A stretch of DNA of 64,000 bases from Microbacterium sp. MYb54 (GCF_002979515.1 NZ_PCPA01000002.1:227138-291137); one strand, 5' to 3'. Numbered from the stretch's first letter, positions 1 to 8,468 are shown. Made by a program: numbers and translations. Notes: a model not told the origin generated them from the letters alone.

Positions 1-2
1 CG

Positions 3-137
3 CCCGCCGCCGTGGTCGCGCTCCGGCGCCTGCCATCCCTCGGCACCGACGCTGCCGGTCCCCTCGGCCCCGGGCTCCTCGCCTCCGGCACCCTCGGCGA
101 AGTGATCCGTGAGATCCAGGCGGCCCTCGCCGACTGA
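3..137 (+). CDS. C-terminal end of an unidentified gene (5' end outside window)
   Basis: A reading frame is open from the left edge and stops with TGA at 135-137. It encodes about 44 residues ending GEVIREIQAALAD. The final helix-like stretch is ordinary for a soluble protein, and no domain can be named from this fragment. Its stop codon lies inside the first copy of a short tandem repeat (123-174). The codon composition matches the neighbouring genes, which is the main reason to believe it is coding. Confidence 0.4.
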   Translation, partial: PAAVVALRRLPSLGTDAAGPLGPGLLASGTLGEVIREIQAALAD

Positions 138-174
138 CTCCTTCGAGCAGCCCTCACCGACTGACTCCTTCGAG
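123..174. repeat. Tandem 25-bp repeat, two copies, spanning a stop codon
   Basis: Copies at 123-147 and 150-174 are identical except for one base (CTCGCC versus CTCACC), with a 27-base period. The first copy carries the last codons and stop of the upstream gene. The second lies in the leader of the response-regulator gene. It looks like a recent small duplication, and both copies contain GACTGACTCCTTCGAG. Confidence 0.85.
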
Positions 175-234
175 TCGGAGGGGCGAGGCACCCGCTTCAG
201 CCCGGATTCAGCGTCGACCGGCCACACTGGTGGA

Positions 235-912
235 ATGCGGATCCTGGTGGTTGACGACGAGGTGCGCCTCGCCGAGGGCGTGCGCCGCGGGCTCGAGGCC
301 GAGGGCTTCGCCGTCGACGTCGCGCACAACGGCGTCGACGGACTCTGGCGTGCGCGCGAGACGCGGTACGACGCGATCGTGCTCGACCTGATGATGCCGG
401 GCATGAGCGGGTGGAAGGTGTGCGAAGCGCTCAGGGCCGAGGAGAACTGGACGCCCGTGCTGATGCTCACCGCGAAGGACGGCGAGTGGGACCAGGTCGA
501 GGCTCTCGAGACCGGGGCAGACGACTACGTCACCAAGCCGTTCTCGTTCGCGATCCTCGTCGCCCGCCTGCGTGCCCTCGTGCGCCGCGGGGCCGTCGCA
601 CGCCCGGCGATCCTCGAAGCGGGAGACCTTCGACTCGACCCCGCCGCGCACCGCGTCTGGCGCGGTGACACCCCGATAACGCTCACCGCGCGGGAGTTCT
701 CGGTGCTCGAGTATCTGATGCGCCATCGCGGCCAGGTGCTCTCCAAGCGCGCCCTCATCGACGGGGTCTGGGACGACGACTTCGACGGCGACCCCAACAT
801 CGTCGAGGTCTACGTCGGGCATCTGCGCCGCAAGCTCGACAAGCCGTTCGGACGCGAGGCGATCGAGACCATCCGCGGTGCGGGCTACCGGCTGGCGGCG
901 AACGGTGGCTAG
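235..912 (+). CDS. OmpR/PhoB-family DNA-binding response regulator
   Basis: A 225-residue two-component response regulator. The receiver domain (about 1-118) shows the acidic pair D8-D9, phospho-acceptor D51 in VLDLMMPG, T79 and K101 in TKPF. The C-terminal winged helix (about 127-222) has the typical GDTPITLTAREFSVLEYL start and GYRL end. The frame stays open upstream to 109, but the ATG at 235 begins the receiver exactly at MRILVVDDE, so it is preferred. The gene overlaps the downstream kinase gene by eight bases, indicating a translationally coupled pair. It probably controls the PepSY gene at 2301, whose leader holds three spaced CTTCAG elements. The stimulus is not visible from sequence. 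Confidence 0.93.
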   Translation: MRILVVDDEVRLAEGVRRGLEAEGFAVDVAHNGVDGLWRARETRYDAIVLDLMMPGMSGWKVCEALRAEENWTPVLMLTAKDGEWDQVEALETGADDYVTKPFSFAILVARLRALVRRGAVARPAILEAGDLRLDPAAHRVWRGDTPITLTAREFSVLEYLMRHRGQVLSKRALIDGVWDDDFDGDPNIVEVYVGHLRRKLDKPFGREAIETIRGAGYRLAANGG

Positions 913-2221
913 CCGCGGCTGGCGCTCGGTGCGCGGCAGGACCACGCTCGGGGCGACCGTCGTCGTGGCCGTCGCACTGCTCGTCGGCGCCTTCTCGTTC
1001 TACGGCGTCCTCAGCGCCAGCATCCACGACAGCACGGAGCGTTCAGCGGAGCAGCGCCTGGAGGAGTTCGCCGAGCGCGCCGGAGGGCCGGGAAGCAAGG
1101 GTGTCGAGGGGCTCGACGACGAGATCCTGCAGATCATCGGACCGGACGGATCTGTGCGCGCGGCCAGCGAAGACGCCAGGGAGAAGTTGGGATCGACCCC
1201 GCTCCCGGTCGACGACGATCCGCAGACGATGACCGTCGACGGCGAATCGGTCCTGGTGGTCTCGGAAGACATCGACGGCGACCAGACCCTCGTGCTCGCC
1301 GTATCGATGGACGACGACGCGGAGACCCTGGCCACCGTCGCGACGCTGCTCGCCATCGCCGTCCCCCTGCTCCTGCTGCTCGTCGCCGTCACCACCTGGC
1401 TCGTCGTCGGCCGCGCACTCCGCCCGGTCGAGCGCATCCGCGAAGAGGTCGACGGCATCACAGCCGAGCGCCTCCATCAGCGCGTGCCGGTGCCCGAGAC
1501 GGCCGATGAGATCGCCGCACTCGCGACCACCATGAACGGCATGCTCGACCGGCTCGACGCGTCCGCCACCGCACAACGCCGATTCGTGTCCGATGCCTCG
1601 CACGAGCTGCGCTCCCCGCTCGCGACCATCCGTCAGCACGCGGAGCTCGCCCAGGCTCACCCCGAGGTGACCAGCATCGGCGAGCTCGCCGAGGTCGTCT
1701 CGGAAGAAGGGCTCCGGCTGCAGGGCATCGTCGAATCGCTGCTGCTGCTCGCCCGCCTCGACGAGGGTGCGAGCACGCTCGACGAGGCGGTCGACCTCGA
1801 CGACTTCGCGCTCAGCGAGGTGCGCCGACTCCGTGCGGCCGGGCTCGACGTCGACGGTTCCGGCATCCATGCCGCACGGGTGCACGGCGACCCGCGCCTG
1901 CTCGGCCAGCTGGTGCGCAACCTGGCAGACAATGCCGCCCGCCACAGTCAAGGCCGGGTGGCGATCGGGGTGACCCCCGCGGACGGCTACGTGTTCGTCA
2001 CGGTCGAAGACGACGGTTCCGGTGTTCCCGTCGAGGAGCGGGAGCGCATCTTCGAGCGGTTCGTCCGGCTCGACGAGGCCCGCAGCCGCGATGCAGGAGG
2101 CAGCGGCCTCGGCCTCGCGATCGCCCGCGGCATCGCCGGCTCGACCCGCGGAACCCTCGTGGTCGACGACTCCCGCTGGGGCGGCGCACGCTTCGTCCTC
2201 ACCCTGCCCCTCGCTGCCTGA
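905..2221 (+). CDS. Membrane sensor histidine kinase (HAMP, HisKA, HATPase)
   Basis: A 438-residue membrane-bound histidine kinase, partner of the regulator just upstream. Transmembrane segments lie at about 15-35 and 145-168 and flank a roughly 110-residue acidic extracytoplasmic sensor. A HAMP linker follows (RALRPVERI). The H box is SDASHELRSPLATIRQH with H233, followed by N, G1 (DDGSGVP) and G2 (GSGLGLAI) boxes of the ATPase. The GTG at 905 overlaps the regulator stop and starts a short basic leader before the first membrane helix. An ATG at 878 in the same frame is possible but would overlap more. The acidic sensor suggests cation or peptide sensing, which is speculative. Confidence 0.92.
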   Translation: MASRGWRSVRGRTTLGATVVVAVALLVGAFSFYGVLSASIHDSTERSAEQRLEEFAERAGGPGSKGVEGLDDEILQIIGPDGSVRAASEDAREKLGSTPLPVDDDPQTMTVDGESVLVVSEDIDGDQTLVLAVSMDDDAETLATVATLLAIAVPLLLLLVAVTTWLVVGRALRPVERIREEVDGITAERLHQRVPVPETADEIAALATTMNGMLDRLDASATAQRRFVSDASHELRSPLATIRQHAELAQAHPEVTSIGELAEVVSEEGLRLQGIVESLLLLARLDEGASTLDEAVDLDDFALSEVRRLRAAGLDVDGSGIHAARVHGDPRLLGQLVRNLADNAARHSQGRVAIGVTPADGYVFVTVEDDGSGVPVEERERIFERFVRLDEARSRDAGGSGLGLAIARGIAGSTRGTLVVDDSRWGGARFVLTLPLAA

Positions 2222-2239
2222 GCGGCCTGATCGTCGGTT

Positions 2240-2277
2240 CCTGAAGAGGTCTTCAGGACGCTTCAGGATGGCTTCAG
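2240..2277. promoter_or_regulatory. Candidate response-regulator operator: CTTCAG array
   Basis: CTTCAGG occurs at 2251-2257 and 2261-2267 and GCTTCAG at 2271-2277, a spacing of 10-11 bases, one helical turn. This is the typical layout of OmpR/PhoB tandem half-sites. The first copy is also the right arm of an inverted repeat CCTGAAG-AGGT-CTTCAGG (2240-2257). The array lies between the kinase stop and the PepSY gene start. Confidence 0.6.
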
Positions 2278-2300
2278 CGCCGGCGGGAGAGCATCGAGAC

Positions 2301-3134
2301 ATGAACGACAAGACACCCACTCCCGACCAGACGCCCGAGAGCACCCCGGATGCGCAGACCGTGCCGGTGACCCCGACTCCGGATGCGGCAGCCACGGCAG
2401 CTGGTTCCGGGCAGCACCCGACGTTCCCCGCCGCCGAACCCATTCCCGCGCCCGCTCCCGCGACATCCGCGCCTAAGCCCGGACGCAAGCGTGCTCTCCT
2501 CATCGGCGGTGGCATCGCGGCGGCCGTGGTCCTCGCAGGTGGCGGCATCGCCGTCGGTGCGGCGATCGGCGACGAGTTCGGCGACGACGACCGCTCCTCG
2601 ATGTCCGACAGCCCCCGCCACGACGACGCAGACGACCAGGGTCAGCGCGGAGACGACCGCAGCGACGACAGCGACGACCGCGGGAACGCCGCCTCGAACG
2701 ATCGCGGACCCGTGACCGGCATCGGCAGCGCATCCGCCGACGAGCTGATCAAGATCGCGACAGCCGCACGCGGAGCCGCCGACGGCGAGGTCACCTCGAT
2801 CGACGCCAAGCGCGACGGCACGTGGGAGGTGCAGCTGACGACCTCCGCCGGCGACGAGACCGAGGTCCGGGTCGACAGCAGCCTCGCGGCATCCGTCATC
2901 TCGACCGATGTGGCCGACGGCGATGACACCGGTCCTGCGCTCACCCTCGACGACCAGACGATCCGCGCACTGGTGTCCGCGGCACTCGCCGAGGCTGAGG
3001 GCATGATCACCGACCTCGATGTGGACGGCGACGACGTGAGCCCCTACGACGCATCGGTCCTCACGACGGACAACCGGTCGATCGACATCGACTTCAGCGC
3101 CGACTTCGCGGTCGTCGGAACCGACATCGACTGA
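2301..3134 (+). CDS. PepSY-domain-like membrane-anchored protein
   Basis: A 277-residue protein with four parts. First is a proline/threonine-rich cytoplasmic N-terminus (1-60). A basic stretch (PGRKR) precedes a single glycine/alanine-rich membrane helix (about 64-90). An Asp/Arg/Ser-rich hydrophilic linker (about 92-140) comes next. The C-terminal part (about 150-277) has two repeats of the pattern ADELIKIATAARGAADGEVTSIDAKRD...WEVQL, resembling PepSY domains. Such proteins often sit beside two-component systems in actinobacteria, and the CTTCAG array upstream supports control by the neighbouring regulator. ATG 2301 follows a GGGAGAG ribosome site. The molecular role is unknown; PepSY domains are thought to bind or inhibit peptidases. 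Confidence 0.75.
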   Translation: MNDKTPTPDQTPESTPDAQTVPVTPTPDAAATAAGSGQHPTFPAAEPIPAPAPATSAPKPGRKRALLIGGGIAAAVVLAGGGIAVGAAIGDEFGDDDRSSMSDSPRHDDADDQGQRGDDRSDDSDDRGNAASNDRGPVTGIGSASADELIKIATAARGAADGEVTSIDAKRDGTWEVQLTTSAGDETEVRVDSSLAASVISTDVADGDDTGPALTLDDQTIRALVSAALAEAEGMITDLDVDGDDVSPYDASVLTTDNRSIDIDFSADFAVVGTDID

Positions 3135-3166
3135 TCCGAGCGGAGCCGGCCTGGCCGGGCAGATGA

Positions 3167-3196
3167 ACAGCACCCTCGTTTCGCCGGGGGTGCTGT
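3167..3196. terminator. Bidirectional hairpin between convergent genes
   Basis: ACAGCACC (3167-3174) pairs with GGTGCTGT (3189-3196) around a T-containing loop. It separates the rightward PepSY gene from the leftward aldolase gene and is placed to terminate both. Confidence 0.6.
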
Positions 3197-3202
3197 CGTC
3201 GT

Positions 3203-3844
3203 TCAGGCCGTGGCCTCGCGCACCGCGGCGAGCGCTGCCTCGGCTCGTACCCGGAGACCTCCGAGGTCACCGCTCGCGACGGCATCACCGAGCAGCGGCG
3301 ACCCCATCCCCACGGCGAGCGCACCTGTGGCCAGGTAGTCGGCGATGTCGTCGATCCTGACGCCCCCTGTGGGGATCAGCGGGATGTCGTCGAGCGGCGC
3401 GCGCACCTCGCGGATGAAGCGCACACCCCCGAGGACGCCGGCCGGGAAGACCTTCACGGCCGTGGCGCCGGCGGTCCACGCTGTCTCGATCTCGGTCGGG
3501 GTGGCAGCGCCGGGGTACCAACGCAGACCCGCTTCCGCCGCGGCGAGACCGACCGGCAGCGAGACCGTGGGGGTGACGATGAAGGATGCTCCCGCGTCGG
3601 CGGCCAGACGCACGTGCTCGACGGTGCGCACCGTTCCCATGCCCACCTCGGTCGCGCCCGCAGCGATGAGGTCAGCCACGACCCCTGCGGCACCGGGGGT
3701 GTTGGTCGTCACCTCGAGCACGGACACCCCGGCTTCGAGGAGTGTGTCGCACGCCGCGCGGAGGTGCACCCCGGTGCGGTCGCGCACGATCGCCACGATC
3801 CGGGTGCTGCGGACGCCTTCGCCGGGTTCGAGTCTGGTCACCAT
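3203..3844 (-). CDS. dgoA: KDPG/KDPGal aldolase (class I, Eda/DgoA family)
   Basis: A 213-residue TIM-barrel class I aldolase that cleaves 2-keto-3-deoxy-6-phospho-sugar acids to pyruvate and glyceraldehyde 3-phosphate. The catalytic Glu lies in VLEVTTNTP (E44), the Schiff-base Lys in VKVFPAG (K131), and a phosphate-binding loop in IPTGGV. Its length is normal for the family. The start ATG overlaps the upstream dgoD stop by seven bases; a GTG one codon later is an alternative. The tight coupling to dgoD favours the 6-phosphogalactonate substrate, though sequence alone cannot separate Eda from DgoA. No 2-keto-3-deoxygalactonokinase gene is adjacent. Confidence 0.88.
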   Translation of the reverse strand: MVTRLEPGEGVRSTRIVAIVRDRTGVHLRAACDTLLEAGVSVLEVTTNTPGAAGVVADLIAAGATEVGMGTVRTVEHVRLAADAGASFIVTPTVSLPVGLAAAEAGLRWYPGAATPTEIETAWTAGATAVKVFPAGVLGGVRFIREVRAPLDDIPLIPTGGVRIDDIADYLATGALAVGMGSPLLGDAVASGDLGGLRVRAEAALAAVREATA

Positions 3845-4980
3845 TCGGCGAAGCTCCCGTCGTCGTGACGCCACAACGGCGAGCGCCAGAGTCCCACACC
3901 GGCAGCCCTGCGCACGGCGGCCTCATCGACCTCGATGCCCAGGCCCGGACGCGTCGGACGCTCGAACCAGCCGTCCCTCACCGTGAGCGGTTCGGGGTCG
4001 ATGAGGTAGTCGAGCAGGTCGGCGCCCTCGTTGTAGTGGACGCCGAGACTGGATTCCTGCAGCACCGCGTTCGGGCTGGCGATATCGACCTGGAGGCAGG
4101 CGGCCAGGGCGATCGGTCCGAGCGGAGAGTGCGGTGCGAGCCCCACTCCGTGCAGCTCGGCGAGCGCGGCGATGCGTCGGGTCTCGGAGATGCCACCGGC
4201 GTGCGAGACATCGGGCTGCGCGAGCGCGATACCGGCTTCGAGCGCCGACCGGAAGTCCCACCGCGAATACAGGCGCTCTCCGGTCGCGATCGCCACCGAC
4301 GTGCCGCCGCACAGCTCGTCGAGGCGGTAGGTCAGTTCCGGGACGAGCGGCTCTTCGAGGAACAGCGGTGCGACGTTGGCCTCGAGCGCCCGGCACATGG
4401 TCTTGGCGACGCTGACCGACCACCGACCGTGTGCGTCGATCGCGACATCGCCACCGTCCATGGCCGCCGTGGCCGACTCGACACGGTCGACCACGCCCTG
4501 CACCGAGGCGTGCGACTCGAGGTGGCGCATCCGACCGGAGGCATTCATCTTGACGGCGGTGTAGCCCTCGGCGGCGCGGGCGGCCGCCTGTTCGGCGACC
4601 TCGGCCGGATCGTCTCCGCCGACCCACACGTAGGCCCTGATCCGGTCGCGGACCGGCCCGCCGAGCAGGTCGTACACCGGCACGCCCAGCGCTTTGCCGC
4701 GGATGTCCCACAGCGCCTGGTCGATGCCGGAGATGGCGGAGGAGCGCTCAGGACCGCCGCGGTAGAAGCCGCCGCGGGTCATCGTCTGCCACAGATCTTC
4801 GATGCGGGTCGGGTCGGAACCGATCAGGATCTCGGACAGGGAATCGACCGCCGCAGCCACGACGTCGGCGCTTCCCTCCACGATAGGCTCGCCCCAACCG
4901 ACCACTCCGTCGTCGGTCTCCATGCGAAGGAACTGCCAGCGCGGGGCCACGCTGAACGTCTCGATCCGACTGATGCGCAT
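3838..4980 (-). CDS. dgoD: D-galactonate dehydratase
   Basis: A 380-residue enolase-superfamily dehydratase (mandelate racemase branch) converting D-galactonate to 2-keto-3-deoxygalactonate. The protein is close to E. coli DgoD along its whole length as I remember it: shared blocks include WGEPIVEG, FYRGGP, DQALWDI, ERLYSRWDF, QPDVSHAGGI, LAPHSPLGPIALAACLQ, NPLWRH (here SPLWRH) and the C-terminal AEW. Metal and acid-base residues are visible: D182-x-H184, E209/E210, E235 and H284. The ATG at 4980 begins MRISRIETF exactly as in the family; the open frame upstream is not used. It is first in a leftward pair with the aldolase and is divergent from an SDR-GntR operon across an AT-rich operator. 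Confidence 0.93.
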   Translation of the reverse strand: MRISRIETFSVAPRWQFLRMETDDGVVGWGEPIVEGSADVVAAAVDSLSEILIGSDPTRIEDLWQTMTRGGFYRGGPERSSAISGIDQALWDIRGKALGVPVYDLLGGPVRDRIRAYVWVGGDDPAEVAEQAAARAAEGYTAVKMNASGRMRHLESHASVQGVVDRVESATAAMDGGDVAIDAHGRWSVSVAKTMCRALEANVAPLFLEEPLVPELTYRLDELCGGTSVAIATGERLYSRWDFRSALEAGIALAQPDVSHAGGISETRRIAALAELHGVGLAPHSPLGPIALAACLQVDIASPNAVLQESSLGVHYNEGADLLDYLIDPEPLTVRDGWFERPTRPGLGIEVDEAAVRRAAGVGLWRSPLWRHDDGSFAEW

Positions 4981-5026
4981 CCGGCTCCCTCGCTGAGATG
5001 TCTCCGGCGCCGGGCGATCGACGCTA

Positions 5027-5048
5027 GATAATACTATTATCATAGTAT
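5027..5048. promoter_or_regulatory. Overlapping palindromes in dgoD/SDR divergent promoter
   Basis: ATACTAT-TATC-ATAGTAT (5031-5048) is a perfect inverted repeat. It overlaps a second one, GATAAT-ACT-ATTATC (5027-5041). This AT-rich island between divergent genes stands out sharply from its GC-rich surroundings. It is the natural operator for the FCD-type GntR regulator encoded at 5903. Confidence 0.65.
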
Positions 5049-5093
5049 GCACACCGACGGGTGTCGGCGATGCGAGGAAGCAGAGGGTTGAGC

Positions 5094-5903
5094 ATGACGA
5101 CAGCGGCACCTTCCCGAGAAGGGGGCGGCGGCATGAGCGGTGCCGACCTTCTCCGAGGAGAAGTGATCCTCGTCACCGGGGGCGCCCAGGGGATCGGCAA
5201 CGCCGTGGTCCGCACCGCGCGTGAGCAGGGAGCGGCCGTGTCGTTCTGCGACCTCGACCCCGCACGCGTCGAAGCCGCGGTCGCCGCCCTCGCCGCAGAC
5301 GGCCTCGACGTGCACGGCGCCGTCGCCGACGTGACAGACGAAGCCGCGGTCGCCCGCTGGGTGGAGGAGGCGACGACGGCCCTCGGCGCACCGAGCGGTC
5401 TCGTGAACAACGCCGGCCGCAACGCCTACAGCGATCCCACGACCATGAGCGTCGCCGAATGGGACGACTTCTTCGACCTCGACCTGAAGGCGTCCTGGTT
5501 GTGTGCGCGGGCTGTCCTTCCGGCCATGCTCGCCGCCGAGCACGGATCCATCGTGTCGATCTCCAGCATCCACTCCAAGATGACGATGGCGGGGATGTTC
5601 CCCTACGCTGCGGCCAAGGCGGGGCAGCTGGGGTTCACCCGCTCGCTCGCCCTCGACGTCGCGGGCCGGGGCGTCCGCGTGAACGCCGTCTCCCCCGGAC
5701 TCGTCTGGACCCCACTCTCCGAGACCCACTTCGCCGAGCGTCCGGAAGAGCTCGCCGCAACGCTCGCGGTCCAGCCGACCGGGCGTCCGGCGCAGCCGTC
5801 GGAGATCGCCGCCGTCGTGTGCTTCCTGCTCTCGAGAGCCGCGTCCTACGTCAACGGGGCCGACTGGGCCGTCGACGGCGCCTACAGCGCGAGGTTCGCG
5901 TGA
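5094..5903 (+). CDS. SDR-family oxidoreductase (sugar dehydrogenase-like)
   Basis: A 269-residue classical short-chain dehydrogenase. The cofactor motif is TGGAQGIG (about 28-35), with FCDLD after strand two (an acidic residue favouring NAD). NNAG lies at 105-108, and the catalytic set is S158, Y171 and K175 in YAAAK. A C-terminal SSEIAAVVCFLLS...YVNG block is also typical. ATG 5094 was chosen because it gives a short leader before the Rossmann fold. The stop overlaps the next gene by one base (TGATG). Its position opposite dgoD suggests oxidation of galactose or a related aldose to the lactone, or of a keto-sugar intermediate. The substrate is inferred from context only. Confidence 0.85.
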   Translation: MTTAAPSREGGGGMSGADLLRGEVILVTGGAQGIGNAVVRTAREQGAAVSFCDLDPARVEAAVAALAADGLDVHGAVADVTDEAAVARWVEEATTALGAPSGLVNNAGRNAYSDPTTMSVAEWDDFFDLDLKASWLCARAVLPAMLAAEHGSIVSISSIHSKMTMAGMFPYAAAKAGQLGFTRSLALDVAGRGVRVNAVSPGLVWTPLSETHFAERPEELAATLAVQPTGRPAQPSEIAAVVCFLLSRAASYVNGADWAVDGAYSARFA

Positions 5904-6586
5904 TGGCCGCCCGGCGTGGGCTGCACGGCGTGCTCGTCGACGACCTCGGCCGCCGCATCGTGCACCACGAGATCGCCCCCGGCGCGCAGCTGCCGCTCGA
6001 TGAGCTCGGCGAGCAGTACGGGGTGTCGCGCACGGTGGTCAGGGAGACCATGCGCGTGCTCGAGGCGAAGGGGCTCATCGTCGCTCGACAGAACGTCGGC
6101 ACACGCGTGCTCGCCGACGACTCCTGGCACGCCCTCGACGTCGACGTGCTCCGCTGGCGTCTCTCCGGGCCAGACGCCAAGGATGCCAGGCAGGACCTGC
6201 TGGAGCTGCGATCGGCTGTGGAGCCGACGGCCGCTCGGCTTGCGGCGCTTCGCCGGGATGAGCCGACCGCCGAACGTCTCGTCGCCGCCTCGCAGCGGAT
6301 GCGCGATGCGCTCGAGCCGGAAGACGTCGACGCCTTCACGGCCGCGGATGTCGACTTCCACGCGACCCTGTTCGAAGCGGCGGGCAACCCCCTGATCGCC
6401 GAACTCCTCTCGCTGGTCGGCGCGGCACTCGACGACCGCATCCAGGTGGTCGCGAGTCACGGCATCTCGGCCGTCGCCGTCGATCTGCACTGCGAGCTCG
6501 CCGCAGCCGTCGCCGCGGGCGATGCCGAACAGGCCGCCCGCACCGCCGGTGACCTCATCGTCCGCTCCTACGAAGACTCTCTGTGA
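5903..6586 (+). CDS. GntR-family regulator, FadR/FCD type
   Basis: A 227-residue transcription factor. The N-terminal winged helix (about 5-75) includes GAQLPLDELGEQYGVSRTVVRETMRVLEAKGLI. The C-terminal FCD ligand domain (about 85-220) has LLELRSAVEPTAARLAA and metal-ligand-like FTAADVDFHATLFEAAGNPL. FCD proteins commonly respond to organic or sugar acids, and DgoR of E. coli is of this type. The place between SDR and mutarotase-like genes, divergent from dgoD, makes control of galactonate genes through the 5027-5048 palindromes likely. It overlaps the next gene by four bases (GTGA). Confidence 0.9.
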   Translation: MAARRGLHGVLVDDLGRRIVHHEIAPGAQLPLDELGEQYGVSRTVVRETMRVLEAKGLIVARQNVGTRVLADDSWHALDVDVLRWRLSGPDAKDARQDLLELRSAVEPTAARLAALRRDEPTAERLVAASQRMRDALEPEDVDAFTAADVDFHATLFEAAGNPLIAELLSLVGAALDDRIQVVASHGISAVAVDLHCELAAAVAAGDAEQAARTAGDLIVRSYEDSL

Positions 6587-7365
6587 CCGCACTCTCGTTC
6601 GGCGCCATCGACCTGGCGGACGGCGCGAGAGCGAACAGCCTGCGCGGCGTCGAGGAGTGGCTGCACCAGCCGATCGGCGAGCGCACACCCACGGATTTCA
6701 CCGCCACCTCGCTGGGCGGTTGGGACGAGATGCTGCCGACCATCGACGCCTGCCGCGTCCCGCGAGGCACCGGCTTCGAGGAGTGGGGCGATCACGGCGA
6801 GGCGTGGAACCGGCGCTGGTCGGGCGACAGCGGATCTCACGCGGTCGAGATCGACGGGATGACGCTTCGCCGAAGCATCCACCACGACTCCACGGGTGTG
6901 CGCCTCGAGTATTCCCTCACGTCCGACGAGGTGCGCCCGGTGCAGTGGGCCGCGCATCCGCAGTTCATCTGGACCCCGGGCACGACCATCGAACTCGGTA
7001 CGGCGGCTCCCTGGCGGCGCGTCTACCCGAAGCACGTGACGCGGGTCCTCGAGGCGGACAACGACCCCGCAGCGCTCCTCGACTCGCTCGCCGGAGCGAA
7101 GTGGTGGTCGACCGCCCCGATCGATCGCGTCGTGCTGCGGCGACCCAACGGAACCGGTCTGCGCGTCAGCTGGGACGCCGAGTCCCTCCCCTGCGTCGCC
7201 CTCTGGATCGACCCCGGCGCGTTCGCCTCCGGGCCGGTGATCGCGATCGAGCCGGCGTTGACGCCGTACGACTCTCTCGCCGATGCCGTCGAGGTGGGCT
7301 CGGCGCCGACTGTCGGCCCCGATCGGCCGCTCTCCTGGTGGCTGCATCTGGAGGAGATCGGCTGA
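6583..7365 (+). CDS. Galactose-mutarotase-like (aldose-epimerase superfamily) protein
   Basis: A 260-residue protein, GTG start overlapping the GntR stop. Blocks such as GWDEMLPTIDACRVP, WNRRWSGD, LEYSLTS and WAAHPQFIWTPG resemble the beta-sandwich galactose mutarotase-like fold. His and acidic residues sit at plausible positions, but the full aldose 1-epimerase signature is not obvious. It ends the operon with SDR and GntR. A job in interconverting anomers of the sugar or lactone handled by the SDR is a reasonable guess. Confidence 0.6.
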   Translation: MTALSFGAIDLADGARANSLRGVEEWLHQPIGERTPTDFTATSLGGWDEMLPTIDACRVPRGTGFEEWGDHGEAWNRRWSGDSGSHAVEIDGMTLRRSIHHDSTGVRLEYSLTSDEVRPVQWAAHPQFIWTPGTTIELGTAAPWRRVYPKHVTRVLEADNDPAALLDSLAGAKWWSTAPIDRVVLRRPNGTGLRVSWDAESLPCVALWIDPGAFASGPVIAIEPALTPYDSLADAVEVGSAPTVGPDRPLSWWLHLEEIG

Positions 7366-7415
7366 TCTCCCGAAGCCGTGGTGCGGAGCGGACTCGCCGC
7401 CCCGCACCACGCGCA

Positions 7416-8468
7416 TCATCCGGGGATGCCGATGCGCCGCTCGCCGGAGCGGAGCTGTTGGATCACGACCGCGATCACGAGCAGTGCGCCCTGGGCGACG
7501 TTCTGCCAGAACGTGTTCACCCCGAGCAGGGTCATGCCGTTGGTCAGCACACCGAGGAGCACGACCGCGAGGATCGTCCCGGCGATGGTTCCCTTGCCGC
7601 CCTTCAGCGCGGCGCCACCGAGCGCTGCGGCCGTGATGGCCTGCAGCTCGAGTCCCTCGGAGCCGGAGATCGGCTGCCCTGAGCCCGTGCGCGCGGTGAT
7701 CAGGATGCCGGCGACCGCGGCGATCGCGCCGGTGACCATGTAGACGCCGATGATGTAGCGGTTGATGTTGATGCCGGCCAGGCGGGAGGCGATGTTGTTG
7801 CCGCCGACCGCGTAGATGTTCCGGCCGATCGAGGTGTACCGCAGCACGATGTGCGCGAGCACCGCGACGATCACGAGCACCCAGATGAGGGTCGGGATGC
7901 CGATGATCGCCCCTCGCGCCAGGAAGATGAAGAACGGGTCGGCGCCTGTGTAACCCTGTGCGCGTCCGTCGGAGAGCAGCTGCGAGATCCCCTTGAAGGC
8001 CGCGAGCGTCGCCAGGGTCGCGATCACCGGGTTCACCCGGCCGAACACGATGATGCAACCGTTGATCAGACCGCAGAGCACGCCGATGGCGACGGCGCCG
8101 ACCACCCCGATCGCGGGCCCTGCGACAGTGAAGATCATCGCCGAGGTGACGGAGGTGAGACCGGCGATCGACCCGACCGAGATGTCGAGCGCACCGAGGA
8201 TGATCACGATGGTCTGCACCACGGCGAGCAGACCCATGATCGAGATCGCGGTGCCGATGACCTTGAGGTTCTGCACCCCGAAGAACAACGGGTTCTGGAT
8301 GCCGATGATCGCGACGACGGCGGCGATCGCGAGGATGAGGGAGAGGTTCTGCACGCCGATCGCGGCGATGACGCGCCGGACCGGTGAGAGGGGCTGCGTC
8401 TCCACGGATGTGGTGTTCGCGGCGGTGGTGGTCACGGTCGATGTTTCCTTTCGGGAATCGATGCTCAT
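7416..8468 (-). CDS. Sugar ABC transporter permease (RbsC/AraH family)
   Basis: A 350-residue BPD_transp_2 permease with about nine to ten hydrophobic helices and the family signature ALDISVGSIAGLTS near residue 95. It carries a cytoplasmic threonine-rich N-terminus, which is longer than usual. It overlaps the upstream ATPase gene by four bases (ATGA) and forms a complete CUT2-type importer with that ATPase and the binding protein at 10040. The binding protein resembles AraF, so a pentose such as L-arabinose is the best substrate guess. No gene follows within the operon. Confidence 0.9.
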   Translation of the reverse strand: MSIDSRKETSTVTTTAANTTSVETQPLSPVRRVIAAIGVQNLSLILAIAAVVAIIGIQNPLFFGVQNLKVIGTAISIMGLLAVVQTIVIILGALDISVGSIAGLTSVTSAMIFTVAGPAIGVVGAVAIGVLCGLINGCIIVFGRVNPVIATLATLAAFKGISQLLSDGRAQGYTGADPFFIFLARGAIIGIPTLIWVLVIVAVLAHIVLRYTSIGRNIYAVGGNNIASRLAGININRYIIGVYMVTGAIAAVAGILITARTGSGQPISGSEGLELQAITAAALGGAALKGGKGTIAGTILAVVLLGVLTNGMTLLGVNTFWQNVAQGALLVIAVVIQQLRSGERRIGIPG

